Below are positions 25,859 to 37,364 of a DNA stretch of 64,000 nucleotides, piece by piece. The stretch is from Podocnemis expansa (taxonomy: Eukaryota > Chordata > Testudines > Podocnemididae): positions 20,373,044 through 20,437,043 of the forward strand of contig ML681996.1 of the NCBI GenBank assembly GCA_007922195.1, written 5' to 3'. The notes below the pieces were generated by a model that saw only the letters and a program-made list of their open reading frames with translations, ran no database searches and was not told the DNA's origin. Each line of letters starts with the position of its first letter. Positions within the stretch are counted from its first letter, which is position 1. A program made the position numbers and the translations under genes.

Positions 25859-26655
25859 CCACAAATGTTTGATACAACTGCAGTAAATGCCTATGTAAAA
25901 ATAATCTTACAAAGCATGTGAATCCTTGGTTTCCTTAATGAAAATACATCCCTCTATGTCAAAATTATTTAACTATTGAAAAATCTAGTTACTCTCTGAC
26001 TTTGAACAGATCTTAGGATAATAGGCACAATTTGAAAGCCATCACATTTTAACTCCCAATCTAATCCCTGTTCCAGATCAACATGAGGTGTAGAGGAATG
26101 TAATTCCATAATATTTGCATTTATTTGAATAAAGGAATTCTAGTGATGTAGAAGCATTTTCTCCTGGAATTTGTCTGTGGTGTCAATGGACTCTATAACA
26201 AGAGTGTAAGAAAAGTCATGGGCAAGAGGACTAAAAGGCTATGTCTAAACTACAGGGCTTTATTAAGCCGACTTAATAAGTTCTACTTTAAGCTGGCTTG
26301 AAGTAGACCTTATTAAGTCAGCTTAGAGCATCCACACTCAAAATGCCAGGAGACTGGCCACATCCACACTGGCCGCTGCTAAGTCACCCTAGGAGTGGTG
26401 CATTGTGTGTAGCTGGCCCACAGTGCACCACAACAGAAACGCCCCTCTCTCCTGGCCACCCCTTTACTACAGGAAGTGAGTGACTACACCACCTCCCATA
26501 GTGTGTGTGGCAACAGGGACTCCAGGGAGGTCAGGGAGCCTGATGTGGTCCAGCAAATGTGCCAGCACAGCATTCCACAGTCTCCACCTATTGCCCAGAC
26601 TCCTCTTGCTCTGTACCAGGTGCCACAGGGCAATTGCCAGTGCAGGGGCAGGGTG

Positions 26656-27043
26656 CAGCAGTTGTCAAGATACAAACACTGGGAAATAGCACATAGAGGA
26701 AGGTGATGTCAAATCACCTGTTCTAATGGGAAAAAAAATCCATAGTCACGATTTAATCCTGCTTTCACACAATCTAATCTGAAAGAACTAGCAGCTTGCT
26801 TGCTTGCTTGTTTGCTTTGTGCCATTTCCCAGTGTTTGAATCTTAACAACTGCTTTGATTTTGCTGTTACAGTGTGACCTGATCCCATGTCTTACACTTC
26901 CCTGTATTTATTTCTTACCATTCTGTAAGTTCCCCCATCTTTAAATCATCTGACAAAGTGGGATTTTCTCCCATGAGAGCTCATGCAATAAATAAATTTA
27001 TTCGTTTTAAACAGTGCCTCAGGACTCCTTGTTTGTTTTACAA
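26656..27043 (+). mobile_element. Penelope-like 3' UTR, inverted (head-to-head) dimer
   Basis: The left part, from GCAGCAGTTGTCAAGATAC, is the inverse-strand copy of the region also seen at 55.03-55.14 kb. Near 26810 the sequence flips to the sense orientation (TTTGTGCCATTTCCCAGTGT, then GACAAAGTGGGATTTTCTCC, GAGCTCATGCAATAAATAAA and AGGACTCCTTGTTTG). Both halves contain the same CCCAGTGTTTG / CAAACACTGGG word, so they are inverted duplicates of one tail. The family is assigned from the coding fragment at 55.1-55.4 kb. Confidence 0.75.
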
Positions 27044-27690
27044 CAATATCAGGGGAGTTGGGCTGAGAAGGGGAGACATGAGCTGAAAAGGGGAGACACA
27101 CAGGGTCAGTCTGGATACTGGGAGAGAGACACGGGGTCGGACTGAGAAGGGCAAGTGGAGAGAGAGGCAGGGTCGGGATGAGAAGGGGAGTCACACAGGG
27201 TTGGGCTGAGAAGGGGAAACACATGGGGGTCAGGCTGGAGAAGGGGAGAGAGATTCAGAGTTGCACTGGAGAAGGGTAAGGGAGAGACAGGCAGGGTCAG
27301 ACAGAAAACGGGAAACACACAGGGTTGTGCAGAGAAGGGGAGACACAAGGGGTCAAGCTGAGAATGGGAGACACACAGGGTTGGGCTGCAGAAGACAAGG
27401 GGAGAAACACAGAGTGTCAGGCTGGAGAAGGGGAGAAAGACAAGCAGGATTGTGCTGGAAAATGGAAGAGAGACACACTGGAGAAGGGCAAGAGGAAAGA
27501 GACATGCAGAATTGGGCTGGAGAACCAGCGAGATGCTGGGTCAGGCTGAGAAGTGAGGGAAATGTCAGATCAGACTGAGAAGGGGGGGGATATCAGATTG
27601 GGCTGATAATCAGGGGAGATGTTGGGTTGGACTGAGAAGCGGGAGAGATGTTGGGTCAGGCTGAGAAGGCAGAAAGATGCCAGAGCAGGT
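27044..27690. repeat. Purine-rich ~30-bp minisatellite
   Basis: More than fifteen diverged units run approximately GGCTGAGAAGGGGAGA followed by CACACAGGGTC. The plus strand is strongly G+A-rich. Open frames on both strands here (for example 27261-27578 plus) are products of the tandem structure. The array starts directly after the Penelope-like tail. Confidence 0.9.
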
Positions 27691-28540
27691 CAGGGAGCAT
27701 GGGTAGTTTAGATGTGGTGCACACAGCTGGGAATGCTCCCAGCAGTGTTGTGCCTTCTCTCCAGCCCTCATCCTCATGTTTTCTATGGTTAGGAGGCCAA
27801 CTGAATTGACTTAAGGCAACTCCTAGGACACATTGCCTTAAGTCAACTTAATAAAGTCAACTGAATGGTAAACTCAACTTTATAAGTGGAAATTATAAAG
27901 TCAACTTTAGCAACCAGGAAAGTCGACTGTGCTGGCTTGCAGTGTGGCCTAGGCTTTATTTAAGTTGGCTTAAGGCTCCTTAAGTCAACTTAAAGCCACA
28001 GTGTAGACATGGCCAAAGATCCTTCAAACAAACCATAGGAGATTTGTAAGGTAGGGAATGTGATCAACCATCTCAGTGGATTTGATGTGATAATAATAGC
28101 AATAAACTATTTATTTACTATCAAGACCAACCTGGCAAAAATAAACAAAATAAAATAAAAGGTGGGGGGGGGGATAAGATGAATGAATTCATTGTGTGAA
28201 TTTGGGATTTTCAGGGAAAAATTCTTTTCCACTGGCATTTGGGCTGGGAATTTCAAAGGAAAATAAGAGAACTGAATTTCAATAACATTTGAGCATCTGA
28301 TTCTCATATCCTCTTTTGAAAATTCCAAGCTTGCTTAAGACAGTGCAACAACAAGTTAATGGATATTCCAAGAGATAAATACAGCCTTCTGATGGGCTGA
28401 TGTTGTGGGGAAGGGGATGAAAGGATAGGGGCATAGGAAACCTCTCGTCCCCTTACAAGCAGCAGGGCAGGATATCTCTACAGAATTTAGGATATTCCAG
28501 GAAAAAAAAGAGTAGGTAATCCTATATTAAGGAATATCAG

Positions 28541-28628
28541 ATTAGATTTTCAACTGGTGTAAATCAGAGTACTTTAATTGACTTTAATAGAACTATGGCA
28601 ATTTACACCAGCTGAGCATCTCACCCAT
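28541..28628. repeat. Short palindromic amniote repeat (GGTGTAAAT foldback)
   Basis: AACTGGTGTAAATCAGAGTA on the left pairs with GGCAATTTACACCAGCTGAG on the right around ATTGACTTTAAT. This is a clear copy of the common amniote foldback whose arms read CTGGTGTAAATCAG and CTGATTTACACCAG. Confidence 0.8.
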
Positions 28629-29029
28629 GATCTGCAGTTTAGGAGTCATATGCAGCTGTCCAGATAACTAGCATGTATACTGTCATGAAAAAGAAGCACT
28701 AATCAGGTGCACTTTGCTTCTGATCAGAGTGAAGCACACTGCACAGTGCAGAAGCTAAGCATGCCATGAGTAATTATTACTGGTTCTGAAGGATTCCTGT
28801 AACATAAAATGAAACAGCCAATGTTTTAACTAACTCTTGCTTCTACAGTCCTGGCATGATTTGTGCTTAGATGAGCATCCTGATTCCTTTATTTCTATCT
28901 ACTGCTAGGAGAACATGAACCAGAACAATAAAAATTTCATTATTTGAACTCTAGTTCTACGTTTAAAAAAAACCTGGAACATCAGGTTCGGTGTTTAAGT
29001 TTTGTACTGTGGTAGCATGGATAATTATT

Positions 29030-29385
29030 AAACCAAACAAGCAGCCCTGTGGCACTTAAAAACTTACAAATTTATTTATGACATGAGCTTTCATAGGAAA
29101 AAATCCCACTTCGTCAGATGCTTTGAAGATGGGCGAACATTAGAATCTTTACAAGTGTTTTGATTTTGCTGTTACAGTGTGACCTGTTCCCATGACTTAC
29201 ACTCCCCTGCATTTATTTCCTCCCACTATTTAAGCTCCCCCATCTTCAAAGCACCTGATGAAGTGGGATTTTCTACCAGGAAAGCTGATGCAATAAATAA
29301 ATTTGTAAGTCTTTAAGTGCCACAGGGCTCCTTGTTTGATTTATTGAACTAAACTAACACAGTTGTCACTTTGGAACTTGGAACA
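29030..29385 (+). mobile_element. Penelope-like tail, inverted dimer with 10-bp target duplication
   Basis: GATAATTATT at 29020-29029 is repeated exactly at 29386-29395. Between them the left arm (CCTGTGGCACTTAAAAACTT ... TCCCACTTCGTCAGATGCTT) is the inverted complement of the right arm (AAGCACCTGATGAAGTGGGA ... AAGTGCCACAGGGCTCC). Each arm is about 105 bp. The right half also keeps the upstream UTR (TTGCTGTTACAGTGTGACCT) and the terminal TAACACAGTTGTCACTTTGG. A non-fixed duplication length and inverted duplicated tail fit retroposition better than cut-and-paste. Confidence 0.8.
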
Positions 29386-29395
29386 GATAATTATT

Positions 29396-30023
29396 GTTTC
29401 TCAACCATTTGCAGTGCATCACTACTCTAGCAATTATTTTTTTTCTTTAATTTTATGTGTTAAAGATAAGCACAAAGCACCATTTTCAACATGAGCCTAC
29501 AGTTTTAAAGCATTTAATAGCAAAGTTATTGCCATTTTACTGCTTTGAACTCAAAATCCATTTCATAATTTTTAATTCAGTATGTGCAAGGCAGAAATAC
29601 AATAGATGCATCTTTTTAAAGAGCTAAAGTGTTTAAGCTTTCCAGTCAAACCTTTTGAAGGCATTATAAACAACAGGGGATTGTGTAGGGGGATGAAGAT
29701 CATGATGATTGTTAGTATGATGGCACTTTCAGGTTTTTTAGCTTTATTATTTTGGCAATCTCATGATGCTGTTTCATGGTTTGTTTTGATGATTATGGAA
29801 AGACAGAGATGCCCAAAAGTATAATAAATGCATGTGTTCATGTGTCAGAATATCTATACCTACTAGACTCAGCTAAGGTTTCACAATTACTTTTCTCAAA
29901 ATACACATCAGACAGACAAGCCTGCATACATATTGATCAAAAGCAGATATGTATATATTTAGGCCTCAGTCTTGCTAAGACTTAACCAAGGCTAAACCTT
30001 CTACACTGTAAGCAGCTGATTAA
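29396..30023. other. Non-coding DNA, no feature recognised
   Basis: Two short plus-strand frames (29606-29824, 29776-29985) lack domain motifs. The first has a hydrophobic stretch (MIVSMMALSGFLALLFW), but there is no promoter, exon or homology support. Confidence 0.4.
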
Positions 30024-30316
30024 GCCTTAGTCTATACTTGCCACAGTTTTTGGCAGCAGTCAATGGGAGAAACACAAGGCACATAAAATATTTTGTATAT
30101 CTCCTGATGGCCCATTAATTGGTGCCTACACACTAGGGTAAGCCGACCACAAATGCCTTGTGGTCAGCTTACAGCAACTCCAGTTCTGGGACTAGAATTG
30201 CTATGGCAATGTCCAGAGCGATTCAGTGGGTTTATACTGACTGCTGAATTGCACCTGAAAGATCGAACTGACTATAGCAATTTTTCTGCCGTCAGTAGAC
30301 TTATCCACTTACAAAA
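30024..30316. mobile_element. Possible decayed MITE with internal hairpin
   Basis: AGTCTATACTTGCC near the left edge and AGTAGACTTATCC near 30294 are weak inverted partners. Inside, TAAGCCGACCACAA (about 30139) and TTGTGGTCAGCTTA (about 30158) form a hairpin with one mismatched pair. Small size, absence of coding and the GTCTA motif point to the same broad class as the GGC-ended elements, but the ends are poorly preserved. Confidence 0.35.
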
Positions 30317-31241
30317 GCACAGCAATAAACACAAGACCTGTGCAGAATCTGAACCTCAATTTGTCAAAGTTGGATTTAATTAGGAAATATTTGTCAATTG
30401 TTGGACCTGAATTAGGAGAAATCTCTATTAAATACAGATTGCAGAATGCTTAGAAAAAACAATTGGAAAGCTTGTAGTTAATCAACAGATGCAATTATAT
30501 TCTAGTGAAGAATACAAAAGACTATAAAACTGTTTGTTACAATCAATTAATCACTAATTTGTACACAACATTAACACATGAAAATAATATGAAATCATGT
30601 TGAGGAAAAAAGAACAATTCATTAATTGTAATCAATACCAGCTAGTTTTAATAAAATCAGAGACCATAGAGCCATAATCAAATGATGATCCCTATTTGCC
30701 GGGTGTATAACAAATCAATGTCCTGAGCTGGTGATAGAAAAGACACATTTTTTCAAGACAGTGATCATCCTTTGTCTAGACAATTCAAATGGCCACAGTT
30801 GAGATCAGTAGATGCCCTCAAGTTCAGTTCCCCTTCTTTTAAAGGGGTGGGGGACTGTAGGCAAAATGTTTTCTATGCGAGGGCTTTGTCTCTGTAATGC
30901 ACCTCTCTGCCAAGGCTCCAAATAGTTCTAGTCTGTTGGGTTCTGGGCATGCTGGAAAGTCCAGCTGTTTGAATCTGTACTAGTAGTAGGCTGAGATAGC
31001 AAAAATAAACGGTAACCTTTCTGTCTCATGGGAAAATGTGCCAGAGATTTTAAGTAGCACAGGCTATAGGGCTAGGCTGTGTAGGCTGGGAGGGAGGAGA
31101 ACTGCTTTTTACAGTTTCATGATTGGTGATGGACACTGTTTATAAATACATCAAGGCTGCTCAGAACACCACATGGGTGTCTTTGAGGTAGTTTTTTTTC
31201 TTTTAGACTAAAATCTAAATAAATAAGTGAAATATTTGTTA

Positions 31242-31909
31242 CTTGTTTTCAGGGGCATCGTTGGCACTAGGCACCCCGGGGCACATACCCTGAGTCCCAG
31301 CACCAGTGCCTTGGATCTCCGGCCTAATTGGGCCAGGGATCCAGGGCCCAGCCAGATGCCCGCAGCTGCAGTGGCCCTGTCCCCAGCTCGGGATCCGGGG
31401 CCCAGCTGGCCACCCAGCCAGCCCCGCCTCCTGGCCAGGGATAGGGCCAGGTGGGGCTGTGATGCCACAGGCAGCTAGGCCGCAGCCGGGTCGGGCCAGA
31501 AGCAGCCACAGGAGGCCAGGCCCCGTGCTGCCACAGGCAGCCAGGCTCCCAGATCCCCAGCTGGGGACGGGGCCGCCGCGATCCCTGGCCGGGGATCCAC
31601 GGCTCGGCTGGCTGCCCACGGCCACGCTGGCCCCGTCCCCCGCTGGGGATCCAGGGTCTGGCTGCCCATGGCCGCGGCAGCCCCGGCCCTGGCTCGGGGA
31701 TCAGGGGCCTGGCTGCCCACAGCTATGGCCGTGGCGGAGCAGGCGTGGGCCTAGCCTCTTGCAGCTGCTTCTGGCCCGGCCCCACTGCGGCCTAGTTGCC
31801 CACCGCCTGGCCCTATCCCTGGCCAGGGGGCGGGGCCTGCTGACTGGGATTGGGGCCTGGGCCCATGCCCTGGGTCCCTCCCCGCCCCAGCGATGCCCCT
31901 GCTTGTTTT
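31242..31909. mobile_element. hAT non-autonomous element with perfect 8-bp TSD, GC-rich core
   Basis: The element spans 31250-31901 (652 bp). CTTGTTTT at 31242-31249 and again at 31902-31909 is an exact 8-bp target duplication, the hallmark length of hAT. The ends CAGGGGCATCG and CGATGCCCCTG are a perfect 11-bp inverted repeat and also match the hAT CAGGGG consensus. The interior is extremely GC-rich and built from recurring CCAGGGC, GGGGATCC and CTGGCTGCCCA(C/T) words. Frames up to 222 codons (31306-31974) exist only because GC-rich DNA has few stop codons. No transposase is encoded. Intact ends suggest a relatively young insertion. Confidence 0.92.
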
Positions 31910-33435
31910 ACCATTTATTTGTAATGTCTTACAGATCATTCATACATCAAAAATCTGTATCACCTGAGCTTTAGTCTGTTCCTTTGTAAAGTCATTCCAT
32001 AATGAAACCAGTAGTATTTCTTATGGAATAATGTACTACTCAGCATGTAGAAGGATGTTAGAATCAGTCTCGACATTTTTTTACTGTATTTTAGTATTGG
32101 GTTAGTCATCCTCCCTCCCTCATCCCACACTTCTGCAGGCAGGTAGAACTGAACTGGAAAAAAGGTGCAAATCTGCAGGGGCTAAGCTATAATGTTGGCC
32201 ATTGTAACGTACCTCTTAGGTACCAGAAAGCATAAAAAGTTGTCCGTTAAGACAGTAGCATGTGACTTATTTTAACTGAAATTCTTCTGTTTGTTTCATT
32301 TCTTGCTGCATTCCTCTGTTCTCTTAATGAGAAACTAAATCAAAATTTTGTTTATTTAAGCCAATTTATGCTCTCTTAGCTTCCATTGCTCAGTAGATCA
32401 AATTCAAAGATGATATGTAAAAGACCCTGTAAATTACCAGTTGGGACATGGACTTTTTGGAAGTCTGAGTTGGTGTCTCAGACATAGAAGAGATATGGTT
32501 AGATGAAAGTGAAAGTTAAACTTTACAATTTCTCTAGTATGACTTGCACCCAACTGAACTGAATGGGAGTTCTGACAATTCCAGGAGCCAGTGGATCAAA
32601 GTGGACAATTCTGAGTGAATCTGATCATTGGTAAAAGTTACATACACTGGAACTACTCTAAAAAAACAAAAAACAAAAAAAACAAAAAAACTCTGTCTTT
32701 TAGAAATATCTTACAATTCATAGAATTAAAAAACAAAACAAAACAAAGGAAATCATTAAGTGTGCAGCTAAGCAAAACAAAGGGAAAAACTTTTCTAAAT
32801 GATTATTTACAAAAACCATACATTTTGTAAAACAGTCATTTGAGTCTTTGCCACTGATTTTTTCCACCTTATCCTCTTCTTTATTAGTCCATTAAACTAT
32901 TCCAAATATCAAATGCATTTGTTTACGACACTTCTAAAGCTTTTAAAGAATAAAGTGCTTAAAGACAAAGGGGCTATTAAAGCACATTGATTAAAATTTA
33001 GTCACCTATTCCTTCCTCTTATTTAAAATATACTGTATGGCGATATTAATAACCTTCCATTGATGATAAACTACCTCACATTAATTGCTTTCCCCCCTTC
33101 TGCATGTCAGTCTCTTCTTGATACTATCTGATGTCAAACCAGACAGGTCAGCAGTGCTGCCAATGACCCTGGTAGGAAGTCATAAGGGTATTACTTGACA
33201 TCACAGGTGGCCACCAGTAACTACAGCATTTCAATTATTTTTATATCCACCTAATCAAGATGAATGTAAAGTTCCTCACTTGCATTTTTGCTTTCTTTTA
33301 TGATCGGTGCTTTCAGCCCATCTTTACCTACCATACAGTTGTGCATTCTATTGTCATACCACAGATTCATGATCAACATTTCCAATGCCTTGGATCTGTC
33401 TATGTCTCTGTGATACGGATTAAACTGAAAACCGT
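31910..33435. other. Non-coding DNA, no feature recognised
   Basis: Ordinary AT-rich DNA with A-rich runs at 32660-32690 and 32730-32750. No motif-bearing frame. Confidence 0.5.
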
Positions 33436-33467
33436 TTTTGTTGTTGTTGTTGTTGTTGTTGTTGTTG
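33436..33467. repeat. (GTT)n microsatellite
   Basis: About ten GTT units. Confidence 0.95.
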
Positions 33468-35697
33468 GTTAAAGGTATTTATATTTATGTCAAGGAAACA
33501 AGTAAGTACTGTGCATACGCAGATGAACTGAGTGTACCTAGAGGATGTCAGCTGCAATCAGCTGCAAGAAACACTAAGCTCAGGTGGTGAAGTAAAACAC
33601 TGAGTCTTTTTGATGATTATTCAAAGACAACAATAAAAAGGGGTCATATTAATCAGTTTGACTATAATACTGGTGGTTTAAGCAGGCAGATGATATAATC
33701 TTGAGATGATGTAACCATACTCCAACAAAATGATTTATTGCATCCTTGCAACCTACAGAAAGAAGGTTCAAATCCCTTCAGACATTAATATTTGAAACTT
33801 TCCAGTCAGAATCTATGAAATGTCCATTCACATTCCAACTCTTACACTAGCAAAAAATATCTGACATTTTTCAGTGTCCTTCAATTAAGGTGGAGGTGTT
33901 TCTACCCCCCCACCCCCTCAAAAAAAGTGTTTCTACAAAAAACTCCACAGGTACATGGAGGTATTGTCTCCTCTCAATGGCCATGAGTTGTCCTAACATA
34001 TGCCAATAGGAGCAGCAATGTGCAAACAAGAGAATATAAAATGGTATGTTTGCATACAGTGAAGCAACACAAAGCTGGCTGGCATCAAATGAATAATCAC
34101 CACATGTCACTTCATTTGTAAAACTGATTATAGTAAATTGTTTGTGTAGGACCAAAATCTAATATAGAATCAATAAAATGATATTGCATTTTTATATCAG
34201 TGTAATTAAGAGCAAAATTTGGCCCTTAAACATATTAAGATACAGAGAAGTTGCATAGCTGAAAGAAGTCCTTTTATTTACAGGTTAGCAAATTTACAAA
34301 GCAACAAGTCTGTATTCACAGTGAAAATGATATTATAGCCATGGATGAAATGCAGAGCTGATAATACAAATGCCAGTTCATTATTTCTGTGGTAATTTGC
34401 CATTCAGTTTTAACTCCTTGTCTTCTGCATCTTATTTATTATTTTCTCATATAGGCCAAATGAGACCTACCAACCTTGGTTTCCAACAACTTTAAAATGG
34501 AATCTATAGCTATCTAATTATCTTTTCTTCTTTGCTTACTCCAACATTATAGGTTTCTTCGTACTAGGGCCAATACTGTCACCCACAGACACACTGTAGT
34601 CATCAAGCTTCTACTGTGCTGCTGAACAAGCTATATAATGGAAAAAGGGTCACCAATGATGTCCACTTTTACACTGCTATTTCTTGTATTAATAGCTTTG
34701 CATTATTAGTATTCCCTTTCCTCTGCATTTTCCTCAATATAACATGATGCTGAAGAGTACTTCAGGCTGTACAACGTACTTTGTGTACAGAAAATGCTAC
34801 CAGACTATGTATTTTTTAATATCATTGATTTTTTTTTTTTTTTTTTTTGTTATTTGGGTCAATTACAAAAGCAGAGAGAAATTTCTGCTACTCTTAAAAT
34901 TTGACATCAAGTAAACAGTCAATTTATGACCCACTCTTTAATGTGCCAGTCTATATAATTATGCTGATTGCATACTCTTTATAAGTTATTTTATCTTTTT
35001 TATAATATGGAACTATTATAAAGCAGAGGAAATCCCATCTTATGATTAAGACCGTGAATCATTGTAGAGTTTACATAACTACAAAATTCAAATGCTAAAA
35101 CTTCCTTTTGTTTATCATGCTTTGAGGTGGAAAAAGCCATTATAATTAGATGATCACTGTTAAGGTTTTGAATAATGTAAGAAAAATAAGTTTCTTTCAA
35201 GAATCACAGTAAGACAATCCCATATTTTATTTTAGGATTATGTATCTAGAGCTTGCTTCTGTTCTCATCCCAGTTTTACACTACCATGATTCAGCTGAGT
35301 TACTCTTTATATAGGTACCAGTCCTGCACATGTTAGCTGTATATATAAACACATTACAATCTAGCCTTTTGTTTGTGCATTCACAGATAACTGTGGGCAC
35401 CATGTATGTCACTTGAAAGTATGTGTATCTGATTTGCAAAGATAATCACATGCTTAAAATAAGTATGGCAATGGAACATAGCCTTTGAAAAGGTGTACAA
35501 GGTGTGAAACAGACTGTTCCTTTATTATTTATTTATTTATTTAATAGTATCAGGGATCCTAGATTTGTGTTAAAAAAAAAAATTCTCAAATAAAAACATA
35601 AAAAATCCATCTTCTTCCACAACTGAAATGAGAAACTAACTCCCCTAGTCACGGTTGAAAACAATGTTTTATTGATATATTTACACTTTTTAAGCAC
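33468..35697. other. Non-coding DNA with simple repeats only
   Basis: Contains a T-run of about 20 at 34829-34848 and a short (TTAT)n stretch at 35521-35543. No gene-like frame or transposon boundary was recognised. Confidence 0.5.
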
Positions 35698-35846
35698 CTG
35701 GAGCCTCACTGCCTGGAGCTGACAGCCAGAGCCCCTTTGCTTGGGGCTGACAGCTGGAGCCCCACCTAATCTTCTGATTATCTGAATTTTTTATTATCTG
35801 GTCTGGGCCCAATCCCGATTAGGTCACATAATTGGAGGTCCCCTGT
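35698..35846 (-). mobile_element. Tigger/pogo-like DNA transposon remnant with short tandem core
   Basis: The right end reads inward on the minus strand as ACAGGGGACCTCCAATTATG, followed by AATCGGGATTGGGC and CAGATAATAAAAAATTCAGA. This resembles mammalian and reptilian Tigger/pogo-type ends with an ATTATC(C)GGAT motif. Next to it three roughly 28-bp units (CTGGAGC...GACAGC, 35698-35766) form a mini-array. I could not find the opposite end, so the copy is truncated. Confidence 0.4.
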
Positions 35847-35964
35847 TAATATTCTTATTTTTTCACAGAAGTAGAAACTAAAGATTCTCTGTAAAAATTC
35901 AAATTTTCTGTTTTCTGTTGCAAACAAATTTGTAGGATCCTTCATTATTATTTAATATTACATC

Positions 35965-36185
35965 AGTGCTCAGAAACCCATACTTGATTGACACCCTGTT
36001 GTGCTAAGTACTCTACAAATATACAAGTAGTCACTGTTCCTGCCCAACATGGTTTACAATCTGATGCCCTAATTGTGCAATCTGATTTGCCTAGATGAGT
36101 TCTTGCATGCGTGTGGAGTCCCATCAAAGTCAAATAGGCTCTATGAAAATGCAAACATCCATCCTTATGAATCAGACTGCAGAAT
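35965..36185. repeat. Ancient dispersed amniote repeat (MIR/foldback-like)
   Basis: GTTGTGCTAAGTACTCTACA and CTGTTCCTGCCCAACATGG, then TTTACAATCTGATGCCC, match in order the common reptile/bird/mammal repeat that reads ...TGTGCTAGGTGCTGTACA...GTCCCTGCCCCAAAGAGCTTACAATCT. The following TTGCATGCGTGTGGAGTCCC and ATCAAAGTCAAATAGG belong to the CCATTGACTTCAATGG class. Family naming is uncertain. Confidence 0.55.
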
Positions 36186-36282
36186 AGAGGCCTATAAAGA
36201 AAAGTGAAATGCAAAGGATGGGACAAAAACTATGCATTCAAATTTACGGAATTGTACATATGTGTAAAAAAAAAATTCCCCT

Positions 36283-37364
36283 CTCACCCCTATGGGTGGT
36301 ATGTGTCTTCCTCAACCATGGGTCCTCTACCAGAGGCCTGGGAGTTTGAGGATTCTGCGCAGTATCTTAGCTATTCCTAGCACTGCACTCTTCTGGACAG
36401 AGAGCTCTGATGTTGTTCCTGGGATCTGCCGGAGCCACTCTCCCAGCTTAGGAGTCACAGCCCCGAGTACTCCTACCACCACTGGGACCACTTTGGCCTT
36501 CACTTTCCACATCCTCTCTAGTTCCTCTTTCAGGCCCTGGTACTTCTCCAGCTTCTCATACTCCTTCTTCCTGATGTTGCTGTCACTTGGCACTGCTACA
36601 TCTATCACCACCGCTGTCTTCTGGTCCTTGTCTATTATCACGACGTCTGGTTGATTGGCCAGTACCTGCCTGTCCGTCTGGATCTGGAAGTCCCACAGAA
36701 TCTTAGCCCTGTTATTCTCCACGACCTTCTGTGGGATCTCCCATCTGCTCTTGGGCGGGTCTAGCCCATACACTGTGCAGATGTTCCTGTACACAATGCC
36801 AGCTACTTGGTTGTGCCATTCAGTGTATGCTGTTCCTGCCTGCATCTTACATCCTGCCACTATGTGTTGGACTGTCTCTGAGGCCTCTCTGCACAGTCTG
36901 CACCTTGGGTCCTGTCTAGTGTGGTAGACCCCTGCTTCAATGGATCTGGTGCTCAGTGCCTCTTCTTGTGCTGCTATGATCAGTGCCTCAGTGCTGTCTT
37001 TTAGTCCAGCCCTTTCCAGCCACTGGTAGGATTTCCCAGTGTCAGCCACCTCAGCTATCTGTCGATGGTACATCCCATGCAGAGTCTTGTCTTGCCATGG
37101 CACTTCTTCTGCTTGAGCTTCCTCCCATGTCTGCTGCTGCCTCAGGCATTCTCTCAGCAGCTCATCTTTGGGTGCCATCTTACTGATGTACTCCTGGATG
37201 CTCTGGATTTCATCCAGGACAGCGGCTTTGACACTCACCAAACCCCGCCCGCCTTCTTTCCGGCTGGTGTACAGCCTCTGGGTGTTGGATTTGGGGTGGA
37301 AACCTCCATACATTGTGAGGAGCTTCCGGGTCTTCACATTGGCAGCCTCCATGTCCTCCTTTGG
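36283..37364 (-). pseudogene. R4/Rex6-type LINE, C-terminal zinc knuckle and RLE nuclease
   Basis: This is the 3' half of a non-LTR retrotransposon with a restriction-enzyme-like endonuclease (R2/R4/Dong/Rex6 group), which nicks the target and primes reverse transcription. The open frame 37352-36327 (341 codons) shows the post-RT region (GGFHPKSNTQRLYTSRKEGG, residues 16-35) and a zinc knuckle C151-X2-C154-X8-H163-X4-C168. It ends with the nuclease core: PD at 235-236 and D251 within VVIDVAVPSD, then KKEYEKLEKYQGL and VVPVVVGVLGAVTPKLGEWL. It joins the upstream RT piece in the same frame across one TAG at 37365-37367, so the two are one broken ORF. The 3' end is near 36283, next to an A/T-run. 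The conserved core positions checked are present, and only the nonsense codon and 5' truncation disable it visibly. A W-to-stop change is my inference from family conservation. Confidence 0.93.

Larger units (their letters stand above)
26237..28014. mobile_element. 1.8-kb GGC-ended DNA element with nested inserts
   Basis: The left end GGCTATGTCTAAACTACAGG at 26237 and the right end, whose complement begins GGCCATGTCTACACTGTGG, are inverted repeats. They extend inward as paired TTAAGTCGACTT-like words (26270-26330 and 27790-27990). A 3-bp AAA lies directly on each side (26234-26236 and 28015-28017). There is no transposase. The interior has been enlarged by a Penelope-like inverted dimer at 26656-27043 and a minisatellite at 27044-27690, so the original element was probably much shorter. 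Confidence 0.75.

Noticed and set aside
27261..27578. 105-codon Arg/Glu/Gly-rich frame, a possible charged protein
   Set aside because: Translation of the purine-rich minisatellite; several frames are open for the same reason.
29020..29395. Initial reading as a foldback DNA transposon (MITE)
   Set aside because: The arms are inverted, but the TSD is 10 bp and other copies have 8 and 13 bp. A single-arm copy also exists, and the same tail follows a Penelope-like coding end.
31306..31974. 222-codon open frame on the plus strand, the longest outside retroelements
   Set aside because: It lies inside a GC-rich hAT element bounded by an exact 8-bp TSD. It is low-complexity Pro/Gly/Ala/Arg with equally long frames on the other strand, as expected from stop-codon-poor GC-rich DNA.
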